Origin: JACQQW01 sp964520655
GTDB taxonomy: Bacteria > Omnitrophota > Gorgyraeia > Zapsychrales > Fredricksoniimonadaceae
Direction of reading: 5' to 3'
DNA length: 64,000 bases
Assembly (NCBI GenBank): GCA_964520655.1
Contig: CAZFNI010000005.1
Location: 1-64,000 of the forward strand
Below the pieces are notes generated by a model. It searched no databases. It was not told the DNA's origin and was given only the letters and a program-made list of their open reading frames with translations. Within the stretch, counting starts at the first letter, position 1. Each line of letters begins with the position of its first letter. Positions 43,823 to 52,003 of the stretch are shown here, piece by piece. The translations under genes and the position numbers were made by a program.

Positions 43823-44488
43823 ATGTGTTTTCCCTTAAATTCGATCGCTAAGAAGCAAATTGTCGCCCTCACCGGTCTTATGCTCATCCTTTTTATTACC
43901 GGGCATTTGATCGGGAATCTGCTGATTTATGGCGGACCAGATCTCTTCAACGGCTATGCCGAAAAGCTGGATCATTTAAGACCATTAACAACGATCGTTG
44001 AGTTTATCTTGGCGGCGATATTCATCGTTCATATATATTTTACGGCTACTCTAGCCAAGGAGAATATCAAGGCCCGGGGTGGATTTAAACGTTATGCGGT
44101 GGACAAAGCTTCGGGAGATCGTTCCATAGCGGCTAGGCTGATGCCTTTAAGCGGCATTTATATCTTTTGTTTCCTTATCTGGCATATTTTTGATTTCACC
44201 CTAGTGGACGATGAGGGGCCGCGCAGCCTGATCGCAGGAAGATCTTATGAGATTTATGGCGTCGTGATCAATTCGTTCAAAGACCCGGTTCATAGCATTT
44301 TATATATTGTGGCGGTGTGTTTTATTGGTCTTCATCTAGCTCATGGTGTGCAAAGTGTTGTGCAAACATGGGGGATAGACCGCAGCAAGTTGGCGAAACC
44401 CCTTGTTTTAACAAGCCGAGTTTTTGGTTTTGTGATCGCCATGGCGTTTGCTTCTTTACCCATTTATGTGATGTTTTTCTTAAGGTAA
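43823..44488 (+). CDS. sdhC: Succinate dehydrogenase/fumarate reductase cytochrome b subunit
   Basis: A 221-residue cytochrome b558-type anchor with five transmembrane helices, beginning KKQIVALTGLMLILFITGHL. Candidate heme histidines sit in ITGHLIGNLL, FIVHIYFTATL, FLIWHIFDF and IGLHLAHGVQS, consistent with two b hemes. A single large anchor without SdhD is the form found in Bacillus, Bacteroidetes and Chlamydiae. The reaction direction, succinate oxidation or fumarate reduction, cannot be told from this. A TATAAT box ends 6 nt before the ATG. Confidence 0.93.
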   Translation: MCFPLNSIAKKQIVALTGLMLILFITGHLIGNLLIYGGPDLFNGYAEKLDHLRPLTTIVEFILAAIFIVHIYFTATLAKENIKARGGFKRYAVDKASGDRSIAARLMPLSGIYIFCFLIWHIFDFTLVDDEGPRSLIAGRSYEIYGVVINSFKDPVHSILYIVAVCFIGLHLAHGVQSVVQTWGIDRSKLAKPLVLTSRVFGFVIAMAFASLPIYVMFFLR

Positions 44489-44493
44489 TCATT

Positions 44494-46410
44494 ATGCCCC
44501 TTGATTCTAAAATCCCTGCAGGACTGTTAAAAGATAAATGGACCAGCCATAAGTTTAATTCGAAATTGGTTAATCCGGCTAATAAGCGCAAGTATAAAGT
44601 GCTGGTCGTGGGGACAGGTTTGGCTGGAGCATCAGCGGCGGCATCGCTGGCGGAGATGGGCTATCAAGTGTCTTCATTTTGTTTCCAAGATTCCCCCAGA
44701 CGTGCGCATTCGATTGCGGCTCAGGGCGGGATCAATGCGGCGAAGAATTACCCAAACGACGGCGACAGCGTTAAACGGTTATTTTATGATACCATCAAAG
44801 GCGGGGATTTTCGTGCTCGAGAGGCTAATGTTTATCGACTGGCGGAAGTCAGCAATTGCATTATTGATCAATGTGTCGCTCAAGGGGTGCCGTTTGCCCG
44901 TGAATACGGTGGATATCTAGATAATCGCTCTTTTGGCGGTGCTCAGGTATCGCGGACGTTTTACGCACGTGGTCAAACCGGTCAGCAGCTGCTGCTTGGA
45001 GCTTATCAGGCGCTCATGAAAGAAGTGGCCAAGAATACTATCCAGTTGTACCCCCGGACAGAAATGCTGGATCTGGTCGTTATTGATGGTGTCGCGCGCG
45101 GTATTGTGGTGCGCAATTTAGTCACCGGTAAGATCGAATCTCATTATGGCGACGCGGTCGTGTTAGCCACCGGCGGATACGGTAATGTGTTTTATTTATC
45201 GACCAATGCCAAGGGCAGCAATGTCACGGCCGCCTGGCGGGCCCATAAAAAGGGTGCGTATTTTTCTAATCCTTGCTATACCCAGATCCATCCAACATGT
45301 ATCCCTGTACATGGGGATTATCAATCAAAATTAACGCTCATGAGCGAAAGTTTGCGCAATGACGGTCGTGTATGGGTTCCTAAGACAGCTGGCGACAAAC
45401 GTAAGCCGCATGAGATACCTCAGGAAGAAAGAGATTATTTCCTGGAACGAAAATATCCCAGCTACGGCAATCTTGTGCCGCGTGATATCGCCTCCCGTAA
45501 TGCAAAAGAACAATGTGACGCAAGACTGGGTGTTGGTTCGACAGGACAGGCTGTCTATCTGGATTTCGCGGACGCCATTAAACGTTTAGGTCCGGCGGTA
45601 ATCAAAGAACGTTATGGGAATCTTTTTGATATGTATCAAAAGATCACCGATCATGACCCTTACCAGACCCCGATGATGATCTATCCCGCGGTCCATTACA
45701 CCATGGGTGGTCTGTGGGTTGATTATAATTTGATGAGCAACTTGCCTGGCCTGTTTGTTATTGGGGAGGCGAATTTTTCTGATCATGGGGCCAATCGTTT
45801 AGGGGCTTCCGCATTGATGCAGGGGCTGGCCGATGGTTATTTTATTTTGCCATATACCATCGGGGATTATCTAGCTAAAGTAAAGCCTTCTGACAAGAGT
45901 ATCCTATCCCACGCTGAGTTCACGAAAACGCAGAGTGACGCAGGAGCTTACATCAAGCGTTTATTATCCATCAAAGGTAAACGCACTGTTGATGATTTTC
46001 ATCGTCAACTTGGGCATTTGATGTGGGAAAAATGCGGGATGGCGCGTAATGATAAAGGACTAAAAGAAGCATTAGTGCAATTGCCGCAGATCCGTGAGGA
46101 ATTCTGGAGTAACGTCAATGTCCTAGGTAGCAATGAGGAATTTAACCAGGCGCTTGAACGTGCTGGACGTGTGGCGGACTTTTTAGAGTTTGGAGAATTG
46201 CTGTTGAGGGATGCTTTGCATCGGGAGGAATCCTGCGGAGGGCATTTTCGCGAAGAGTATCAGACTCCCGAAGGGGAAGCGTTGCGCAGGGATGATCAAT
46301 TCTCCTATGTGGCGGCTTGGCAGTTTAACGGCGTCAAAAATGCCCCGACCCTTCATAAAGAAGAATTAAAATACGAAGAAGTGCATTTAGCGCAGCGGAG
46401 TTATAAATGA
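44494..46410 (+). CDS. sdhA: Succinate dehydrogenase/fumarate reductase flavoprotein subunit
   Basis: SdhA carries covalent FAD and the dicarboxylate site. From the ATG at 44494 it has 638 residues. The dinucleotide fold VLVVGTGLAGASAAASLAEM leads to the flavinylated histidine H72 in AHSIAAQGGINAA. Substrate residues lie in NPCYTQIHPTCIP and in the C-terminal HREESCGGHFREE; LGASALMQGLADG is also conserved. Longer readings starting at 44317 overlap sdhC and lack homology. It belongs to the class pairing with cytochrome b558 anchors. Coupled to sdhB by ATGA. Confidence 0.96.
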   Translation: MPLDSKIPAGLLKDKWTSHKFNSKLVNPANKRKYKVLVVGTGLAGASAAASLAEMGYQVSSFCFQDSPRRAHSIAAQGGINAAKNYPNDGDSVKRLFYDTIKGGDFRAREANVYRLAEVSNCIIDQCVAQGVPFAREYGGYLDNRSFGGAQVSRTFYARGQTGQQLLLGAYQALMKEVAKNTIQLYPRTEMLDLVVIDGVARGIVVRNLVTGKIESHYGDAVVLATGGYGNVFYLSTNAKGSNVTAAWRAHKKGAYFSNPCYTQIHPTCIPVHGDYQSKLTLMSESLRNDGRVWVPKTAGDKRKPHEIPQEERDYFLERKYPSYGNLVPRDIASRNAKEQCDARLGVGSTGQAVYLDFADAIKRLGPAVIKERYGNLFDMYQKITDHDPYQTPMMIYPAVHYTMGGLWVDYNLMSNLPGLFVIGEANFSDHGANRLGASALMQGLADGYFILPYTIGDYLAKVKPSDKSILSHAEFTKTQSDAGAYIKRLLSIKGKRTVDDFHRQLGHLMWEKCGMARNDKGLKEALVQLPQIREEFWSNVNVLGSNEEFNQALERAGRVADFLEFGELLLRDALHREESCGGHFREEYQTPEGEALRRDDQFSYVAAWQFNGVKNAPTLHKEELKYEEVHLAQRSYK

Positions 46411-47156
46411 GCGCGAAGATCAATCTACATCTTAAAGTATGGCGTCAGAAGAATTGTCAGGATGCCGGGCATTTTGAAGATTATCAGGCGAACGGCATTG
46501 ATACGGATATGTCATTTTTGGAGATGCTCGATGTTGTCAATGAACAATTGACTAAAGATGGCAAAGACCCTATTGCTTTTGATCATGATTGTCGTGAAGG
46601 GATTTGCGGGATGTGCGGATCTGTCATCAATGGCCAGGCCCATGGACCGATGGCGGGAACTACGCTTTGCCAGCTGCATATGCGCAATTTTAACGATGGA
46701 CAGACATTGGTAATAGAGCCGTGGCGAAGCCGGGCTTTTCCGGTTGTCAAGGATCTGGCTATTGACCGTTCAGCTTTTGACCGCATCATCACATCTGGCG
46801 GTTTTATTTCTGTTAAGACAGGTCAAGCGCCGGATGCTCATTCTGTGCCCGTTGGCAAGGATACAGCGGAGCTTGCTATGGATGCGGCTCAATGCATCGG
46901 CTGCGGCGCATGTGTCGCGGCTTGTCCCAATGCGGCCGCCATGCTATTTGTATCTGCCAAAGTGACGCATTTGAATATACTTCCTCAGGGGGCAGTTGAG
47001 GGGGATCTGCGTGTTCGAAATATGGTCGCTCAAATGGATAAAGAAGGTTTTGGGAATTGTTCCAATGAATATGAGTGTGAAGCGGCTTGCCCGAAATCGA
47101 TCAGCGTGGCGAATATTGCCCGCTTAAACACATTTTTAAGGAAGTCAAAAGCCTAA
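46407..47156 (+). CDS. sdhB: Succinate dehydrogenase/fumarate reductase iron-sulfur subunit
   Basis: SdhB relays electrons from flavin to heme and quinone. The 249 residues bind three clusters: [2Fe-2S] by CREGICGMCGSVINGQAHG and the later LCQL cysteine, [4Fe-4S] by CIGCGACVAACPNAA, and [3Fe-4S] by NCSNEYECEAACPKSI with its partner cysteine. The succession CAB is complete and compact. A second operon for menaquinone is not visible in this window. Confidence 0.96.
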   Translation: MSAKINLHLKVWRQKNCQDAGHFEDYQANGIDTDMSFLEMLDVVNEQLTKDGKDPIAFDHDCREGICGMCGSVINGQAHGPMAGTTLCQLHMRNFNDGQTLVIEPWRSRAFPVVKDLAIDRSAFDRIITSGGFISVKTGQAPDAHSVPVGKDTAELAMDAAQCIGCGACVAACPNAAAMLFVSAKVTHLNILPQGAVEGDLRVRNMVAQMDKEGFGNCSNEYECEAACPKSISVANIARLNTFLRKSKA

Positions 47157-47181
47157 TACTTTCTACAAGGAGTTGGTCGTC

Positions 47182-47337
47182 ATGATCAAAGTGGATACAT
47201 TGAAAAATTTATTGAACGTTAAAGAAAAAGATCTAAAAAAACTGGATATCGAGCAGCTCCGGCTGCTGTCGGGTGTTTTTCGTTATATGACCCGTATCAT
47301 TGATCGCGAGATCAACAGTCGCGAGGAATTAAAGTAG
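47182..47337 (+). CDS. Small protein of unknown function (51 residues)
   Basis: ATG at 47182 follows AAGGAG (47167-47172) by 9 nt, and the frame runs 51 codons to TAG. The product is helical and highly charged (VKEKDLKKLDIEQLRLLSGV, YMTRIIDREINSREELK), resembling a short coiled coil. No family is recognised. It sits between sdhB and hemN, so it may be part of the sdh transcript. The good ribosome-binding site and coding-like composition make it likely real. Confidence 0.6.
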   Translation: MIKVDTLKNLLNVKEKDLKKLDIEQLRLLSGVFRYMTRIIDREINSREELK

Positions 47338-47358
47338 TCGTTCGCTCCTTCCTCTTTA

Positions 47359-47387
47359 TAGACTTTAGCAATCTCCAAGGTTATAAT
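47359..47387 (+). promoter_or_regulatory. Promoter of the hemN operon, apparently leaderless
   Basis: TAGACT (47359-47364, 4 of 6) and a perfect TATAAT (47382-47387) are 17 bp apart. The start codon of hemN is 8 nt after the -10 box, so the mRNA would begin at or within about 2 nt of the ATG. No Shine-Dalgarno sequence is present. Confidence 0.6.
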
Positions 47388-47395
47388 ACCGCACT

Positions 47396-48772
47396 ATGAG
47401 CAGTGTTATCGATAAAGTGACCATCCTTAAATATGATGTCGCGGGTCCAAGGTACACCAGTTACCCAACGGCGCCGCAGTGGACACATCAGGTGAATTCT
47501 TCTACCTATCAGCAGAAACTGAAATTATTCGGCTTAAATGATAAAACATTATCCTTGTATGTTCATATTCCGTTTTGTGAACAATTGTGCTACTTTTGCG
47601 CTTGTAATAAAGTGATCCGCCCTAAAGAAGTCGGGGTGGGAGATGAATTTTTAGATCATTTGATCAATGAGTTGGAAGGCGTTGCCAGGGCTATTGGGAG
47701 CCGCAAAACGATCAAACAACTGCACTGGGGTGGAGGAACGCCGACATTTTTAAGTGAACGTCAGAGCCAGCGTTTGATGATGAAGATCACCGATCTATTT
47801 GATGTGGATCTTAATGGTGAGATCGCGATCGAGATCGATCCGCGGACGGTCACCCAGGATAAGCTGGAGATCTTAGCGGTACTTGGTTTTAACCGTATTT
47901 CCATGGGGGTTCAGGATTTTGATGCTAAAGTCCAGGATGATATTAATCGCATACAGCCATTTGAACAGGTGGTTGAAGTCAATGACTGGTGCCGGCAATT
48001 AAGGTTCTTATCGGTCAATTTTGACTTAGTCTACGGCCTTCCATATCAGACCAAAGAAACTTTTGCCAATACAGTCATGAAAGTCATTGGTCTTAAACCA
48101 GACCGTATTGCTCTTTATAGTTTTGCGTATGTGCCGTGGATATCCAAACCACAGAATAAATTTAATTTGGAGGCCATCCCGTTGCATGATGAGAAGCTGG
48201 ATATTTTTATTAATTCGCGCGATGCGTTATTGAACGCAGGGTATAAAGCCATCGCGATGGACCATTTTGCCTTATCAACGGATGATATGGCTAAAGCGTT
48301 TGACCAAGGAAAGCTCCACCGTAATTTCATGGGATATACTGTAAAACCCGCTGATGAATTTATCGGCGTTGGCCCATCAGCCATCGGATTCTTGGAAAAT
48401 ACTTATTTTCAGAACATCAAAGTTCTTCCTGAATATTATGAAACTGTCAGCAAAGGGAATTTCCCCATTGAACGAGGTCAGGAATTGTCGCAGGATGATA
48501 TTATCCGCAAGTGGGTCATCAATGCGTTCATGTGCGCGTTTCTCCTGAACAAGGATGATTTTTATAGGATGTTCCAGAAGGAATTTGATGTGTATTTTGA
48601 TGTCGAAAAAGATCACATCAAGAATTGTGTGGAGGATGGTCTGCTGCAGGTGCAGGACAGAGTGTTACAGGTAACCGATCTGGGAAAGATATTTATCCGC
48701 AACATTGCCATGGGATTTGACTGGTATTTGCGGCAAAAGGATTCCCATAAACGATTCTCGAGGACAATATGA
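47396..48772 (+). CDS. hemN: Oxygen-independent coproporphyrinogen III oxidase
   Basis: HemN is a radical-SAM enzyme that decarboxylates two propionates of coproporphyrinogen III without oxygen. The 458-residue length matches true HemN. YVHIPFCEQLCYFCAC provides the [4Fe-4S] cysteines C61, C65 and C68, followed by the extra C70 typical of HemN. Further support: LHWGGGTPTFLS, EIDPRTVT, GVQDFDAKVQDDINRIQ and FDLVYGLPYQTKETF. The extra C-terminal domain (VGPSAIGFL, WVINAFMC) is present, separating it from HemW-like proteins. It opens a hem-res cluster. Confidence 0.94.
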   Translation: MSSVIDKVTILKYDVAGPRYTSYPTAPQWTHQVNSSTYQQKLKLFGLNDKTLSLYVHIPFCEQLCYFCACNKVIRPKEVGVGDEFLDHLINELEGVARAIGSRKTIKQLHWGGGTPTFLSERQSQRLMMKITDLFDVDLNGEIAIEIDPRTVTQDKLEILAVLGFNRISMGVQDFDAKVQDDINRIQPFEQVVEVNDWCRQLRFLSVNFDLVYGLPYQTKETFANTVMKVIGLKPDRIALYSFAYVPWISKPQNKFNLEAIPLHDEKLDIFINSRDALLNAGYKAIAMDHFALSTDDMAKAFDQGKLHRNFMGYTVKPADEFIGVGPSAIGFLENTYFQNIKVLPEYYETVSKGNFPIERGQELSQDDIIRKWVINAFMCAFLLNKDDFYRMFQKEFDVYFDVEKDHIKNCVEDGLLQVQDRVLQVTDLGKIFIRNIAMGFDWYLRQKDSHKRFSRTI

Positions 48773-49740
48773 GTGCATTCTTACAAGCGTTTGAAGGAAA
48801 GAATAAAACAGTGCCGGTTTGGTTCATGCGACAGGCGGGACGATATTTGCCTCAATACCAGGCACTGAAAGCCAAGGTACCATTAAGAGATCTTTTCCGA
48901 AATCCTGAATTAGCTGGGGCGATCACGCTGCAGCCGCTGGAGATCATTGGGGTGGATGCGGCGATCCTATTCGCGGATATTTTAACTATGCCGTCCGGAA
49001 TGGGGTTCAATGTCGATTTTGTCGACGGTAAAGGGCCGGTGATCGATAATCCCATACGGGGGCCGGAAGACTTAAAACGCTTGGGACGGTACAGCGGTCT
49101 GGAATACGTATCCCAAACGATCGGCTTGATCAATAAAGTCATTCCTCAGTCAACTCCACTTATTGGGTTTGCTGGATCACCCTATACGGTATTGACATAC
49201 TTGTGCCATAAACATCAGCACATGATGTTTGAAGATCCAAAAGCTTTTCATGGGTATATGAAATTATTAACAGAGAATACCATTCTGTATTTGAAAGACC
49301 AGAAGAAAGCGGGCATAAAGGCTTTTCAGTTATTTGACACCTGGGCAGGTTCTTTGCGTCGTACGGAATACGAAGAGTTCGTGCTTCCTTATGTCCAGAA
49401 AATATTTAGATCAGTTGATCTGCCGTCGATATATTTCTTAAAGAACTGCGCTCATTTATTTGATCTGATGGATAAAAGCGGAGCAGATATGCTGTCTGTT
49501 TGCGAGACAGTCGACATTGCTGAGATCAAAACGAAACGCGGGGTGCAGGGTAATTTGCTAAATTCCATGCTTTATGCGCCAGAAAAAGAGCTGATGGCAG
49601 AAGTTGACAGGATCCTCAAAGCAGCCAAGAAACATCACCGCAAATATGTGTTCAATCTCAATCACGGCGTCATGCCGGACGTTGATCCGGAAAAGTTAAA
49701 AGCCGTTGTTAAAAGGATCCACCAATTCAAATGGGCATAA
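48769..49740 (+). CDS. hemE: Uroporphyrinogen decarboxylase
   Basis: HemE converts uroporphyrinogen III to coproporphyrinogen III without a cofactor. The 323-residue barrel has the N-terminal signature PVWFMRQAGRYLPQYQ, the catalytic aspartate region ILFADILTMPSGMG, GFAGSPYTVLTYL and C-terminal NLNHGVMPD. It is slightly shorter than the usual 340-355. It overlaps hemN by ATGA and hemG by 10 bp. Confidence 0.95.
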   Translation: MSAFLQAFEGKNKTVPVWFMRQAGRYLPQYQALKAKVPLRDLFRNPELAGAITLQPLEIIGVDAAILFADILTMPSGMGFNVDFVDGKGPVIDNPIRGPEDLKRLGRYSGLEYVSQTIGLINKVIPQSTPLIGFAGSPYTVLTYLCHKHQHMMFEDPKAFHGYMKLLTENTILYLKDQKKAGIKAFQLFDTWAGSLRRTEYEEFVLPYVQKIFRSVDLPSIYFLKNCAHLFDLMDKSGADMLSVCETVDIAEIKTKRGVQGNLLNSMLYAPEKELMAEVDRILKAAKKHHRKYVFNLNHGVMPDVDPEKLKAVVKRIHQFKWA

Positions 49741-50918
49741 GATCGATCGCTATCATAGGTGGAGGCATATCCGGCCTGGCCACACTGCATTTTTTAAAAA
49801 AGCGTTTTAAGAATGACGTTTCGGTCACGCTCTATGAAGCCAATGATCGTCTCGGAGGTAATATCCGCTCGATGAGCGGTGACGGGTGGCTTTTTGAAGC
49901 GGGTCCCAATGGTTTTCTTAATAATTCCCCAGCGACGCTGGAATTGATCGAGGATCTAAATCTTTCTGGTGAGTTGGTCACGGCAGATCCGCTGGCTAAA
50001 AGACGTTACATCCAACTCAACGGGCGCCTTCATCTTTTGCCAACTGGATTAAAAGAATTTGTCAAGACCCCTATTTTATCGGTTTCTGAAAAGTTCCGTC
50101 TGATCGCGGGTATCTTTAAGAAGAATGTCTCTGTGGACCAATCGATCTACGATTATGTCTCTGCACGTTTCTGCAAAGGGGTTGCCGAAAAGTTAGCTGA
50201 TCCATTCATGCGGGGTATATTTGGAGGGGATATTAAGAAGCTCCATATGGGGCACGCTTTCCCTAAAATGAAAAAAGGAGCAATGACTTCTTTTCGAAAA
50301 GGGATGGGGCAGGTATTTGAAAGATTCGAAGAAAACTACACTCAGTATATCATCAAGGGGAAAAGCATTGATGAGTTAAGTAAGATACAGGCGGATTGGA
50401 TCATCAGTACTGTGCCAGCATACCAGGCAGCCGCTTTAACGAAGAATCCTGCATTAGGTGAAATTCATTATTGTACTGTTTCCGTTGTGGGTTTAGGATT
50501 TGATGGTTCTGCGTTTACAGTAAAACCGGACGGTTTTGGTTATCTGATCCCCTCAAACCAAGGTAAAGATATATTAGGCGTTCTTATTGAGAGCAATGTT
50601 TATTCACAACGGGCGCCGACTAATGGTGTTATGTTAAGGGTCATGATCGGCAAGGATGCGCATGCTCAAGAGTTGATCGATCTTGCTGTAAAAGAGTTGG
50701 ATAGTATCTATGGGCTTAAGGCAAAACCTGTTAGATCCTGGGTTCAGTCGTGGCCGAGAGCTATTCCTCAATATGAGTTGAATTATCCTGATATATTAGG
50801 GAGGGTTTCACTGGATCAAGGAGCTTTAAAGGTTTCAGGTAACTTTATTAACGGGATTTCTTTTAACGATTGCATTACAAACGCAAAAGCTATCGCGAAT
50901 GCTGTGGAGCTCAAATGA
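49731..50918 (+). CDS. hemG: FAD-dependent protoporphyrinogen/coproporphyrinogen oxidase
   Basis: A 395-residue flavoprotein; usual length is about 460. The FAD-binding motif IAIIGGGISGLATLHFL at the N-terminus is followed by DRLGGNIRSMSG and EAGPNGFL. The C-terminus (SWPRAIPQYEL, ISFNDCITNAKAIA) is typical of the family. It oxidises the porphyrinogen ring; whether it acts on protoporphyrinogen or coproporphyrinogen cannot be told, and no ferrochelatase is nearby. This enzyme class uses oxygen in most studied cases, which contrasts with the oxygen-independent HemN upstream. Confidence 0.88.
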   Translation: MGIRSIAIIGGGISGLATLHFLKKRFKNDVSVTLYEANDRLGGNIRSMSGDGWLFEAGPNGFLNNSPATLELIEDLNLSGELVTADPLAKRRYIQLNGRLHLLPTGLKEFVKTPILSVSEKFRLIAGIFKKNVSVDQSIYDYVSARFCKGVAEKLADPFMRGIFGGDIKKLHMGHAFPKMKKGAMTSFRKGMGQVFERFEENYTQYIIKGKSIDELSKIQADWIISTVPAYQAAALTKNPALGEIHYCTVSVVGLGFDGSAFTVKPDGFGYLIPSNQGKDILGVLIESNVYSQRAPTNGVMLRVMIGKDAHAQELIDLAVKELDSIYGLKAKPVRSWVQSWPRAIPQYELNYPDILGRVSLDQGALKVSGNFINGISFNDCITNAKAIANAVELK

Positions 50919-52003
50919 TCCATATGATCAACATGAAAAATATACTTAGGATACTCTCATCCGTAAAGATCACTGGTTTTTGTTTATTTTGGTTGTTTAT
51001 ATTGACCTTCTGGGGAACAGTGGCCCAAGTATCTCAGGGGTTATATGCAGCTCAAGAAAGATTTTTCTTTTCGATGTATTTTCTGGCAGCTGGCTTTATA
51101 CCGTTGCCTGGTGCCCAGGGAGTATTGTGGATTTTATTCATCAACCTGTGCGCTTCCTCAATCGTTCATTTCTCCAAACTTAAGACATGGCGTTCTTCTG
51201 GGCTTAAACTAACGCATCTCGGTATTTTGATCTATTTTGTCGCTGCATTTGCCACATTTCACTTGACCCAGGAGAGCAATGTGCATTTGATGGAGGGTGA
51301 ATCGACGAACGTGGGTACTTCCTACTCTGAGTGGGAGATCGCTTCATGGGTGGATAACGGGTCTCAAAAGCAGGTCTATGCATATGATCTTAAACATATC
51401 AAGGCTGGAAATGTTTTTCTCCTCAATGGCGTTGATGTGCGTGTCGAAGAATTCTACTCCAATTGCGCCGCATTTACTTCGGATCAAGGTAAGAGTACGG
51501 TAAAGAATGCCTCAGGGATCGAGATCCTTAAACCGCAAGCGATGGAAAAAGAACGGGAAAAGAATGTTGCGGGAGGTGTTTTTAAGATCAATGGTCAATT
51601 GGTCCTGCTTTATGGAGATGAGATGCTTCCAACTAAGGTTGATGACAGGATGTATCTGCTGCGTCACAAGCGCTACCCATTGCCGTTTATCATAAAACTC
51701 AAGAAATTTAAGGCTGAATTCCACCCGGGGACAAATACAGCCAGCAGTTATGAAAGTCTGGTTGAGGTGATCAAGCCCAATGCCTCCAGAGATGTGCGAA
51801 TTTACATGAATAATCCTCTCAGGGAGAAAGATTTTACTTTCTATCAGTCTTCTTATAATACAGATTCACAGGGGCGGCGTTATTCGACGCTGGCTGTCGT
51901 TAAGAACGCGGGGCAAGTGCTGCCGTATATTGCTTGTTTTGTTGTGTTCTTTGGTTTGGCGCTTCATTTTATTCTAGCGGCCCTGGACCGCAAACGCATA
52001 TGA
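50915..52003 (+). CDS. resB: ResB-like cytochrome c biogenesis protein
   Basis: A 362-residue membrane protein of System II cytochrome c maturation. It has transmembrane helices near residues 10-30 (ITGFCLFWLFILTFWGTVAQ), 50-70, 85-105 and a last one at about 335-355, with a large periplasmic domain between. Membrane topology and gene pairing with ccsA support ResB (Ccs1), which holds apocytochrome and helps deliver heme. The start at 50915 is chosen because its ATGA overlaps the hemG stop; a longer reading from 50870 would run inside hemG. Confidence 0.8.
   Translation: MIHMINMKNILRILSSVKITGFCLFWLFILTFWGTVAQVSQGLYAAQERFFFSMYFLAAGFIPLPGAQGVLWILFINLCASSIVHFSKLKTWRSSGLKLTHLGILIYFVAAFATFHLTQESNVHLMEGESTNVGTSYSEWEIASWVDNGSQKQVYAYDLKHIKAGNVFLLNGVDVRVEEFYSNCAAFTSDQGKSTVKNASGIEILKPQAMEKEREKNVAGGVFKINGQLVLLYGDEMLPTKVDDRMYLLRHKRYPLPFIIKLKKFKAEFHPGTNTASSYESLVEVIKPNASRDVRIYMNNPLREKDFTFYQSSYNTDSQGRRYSTLAVVKNAGQVLPYIACFVVFFGLALHFILAALDRKRI

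Noticed and set aside
44317..44493. Longer reading of sdhA beginning inside sdhC
   Set aside because: The extra residues are an out-of-frame shadow of sdhC; flavoprotein homology starts just after the ATG at 44494.
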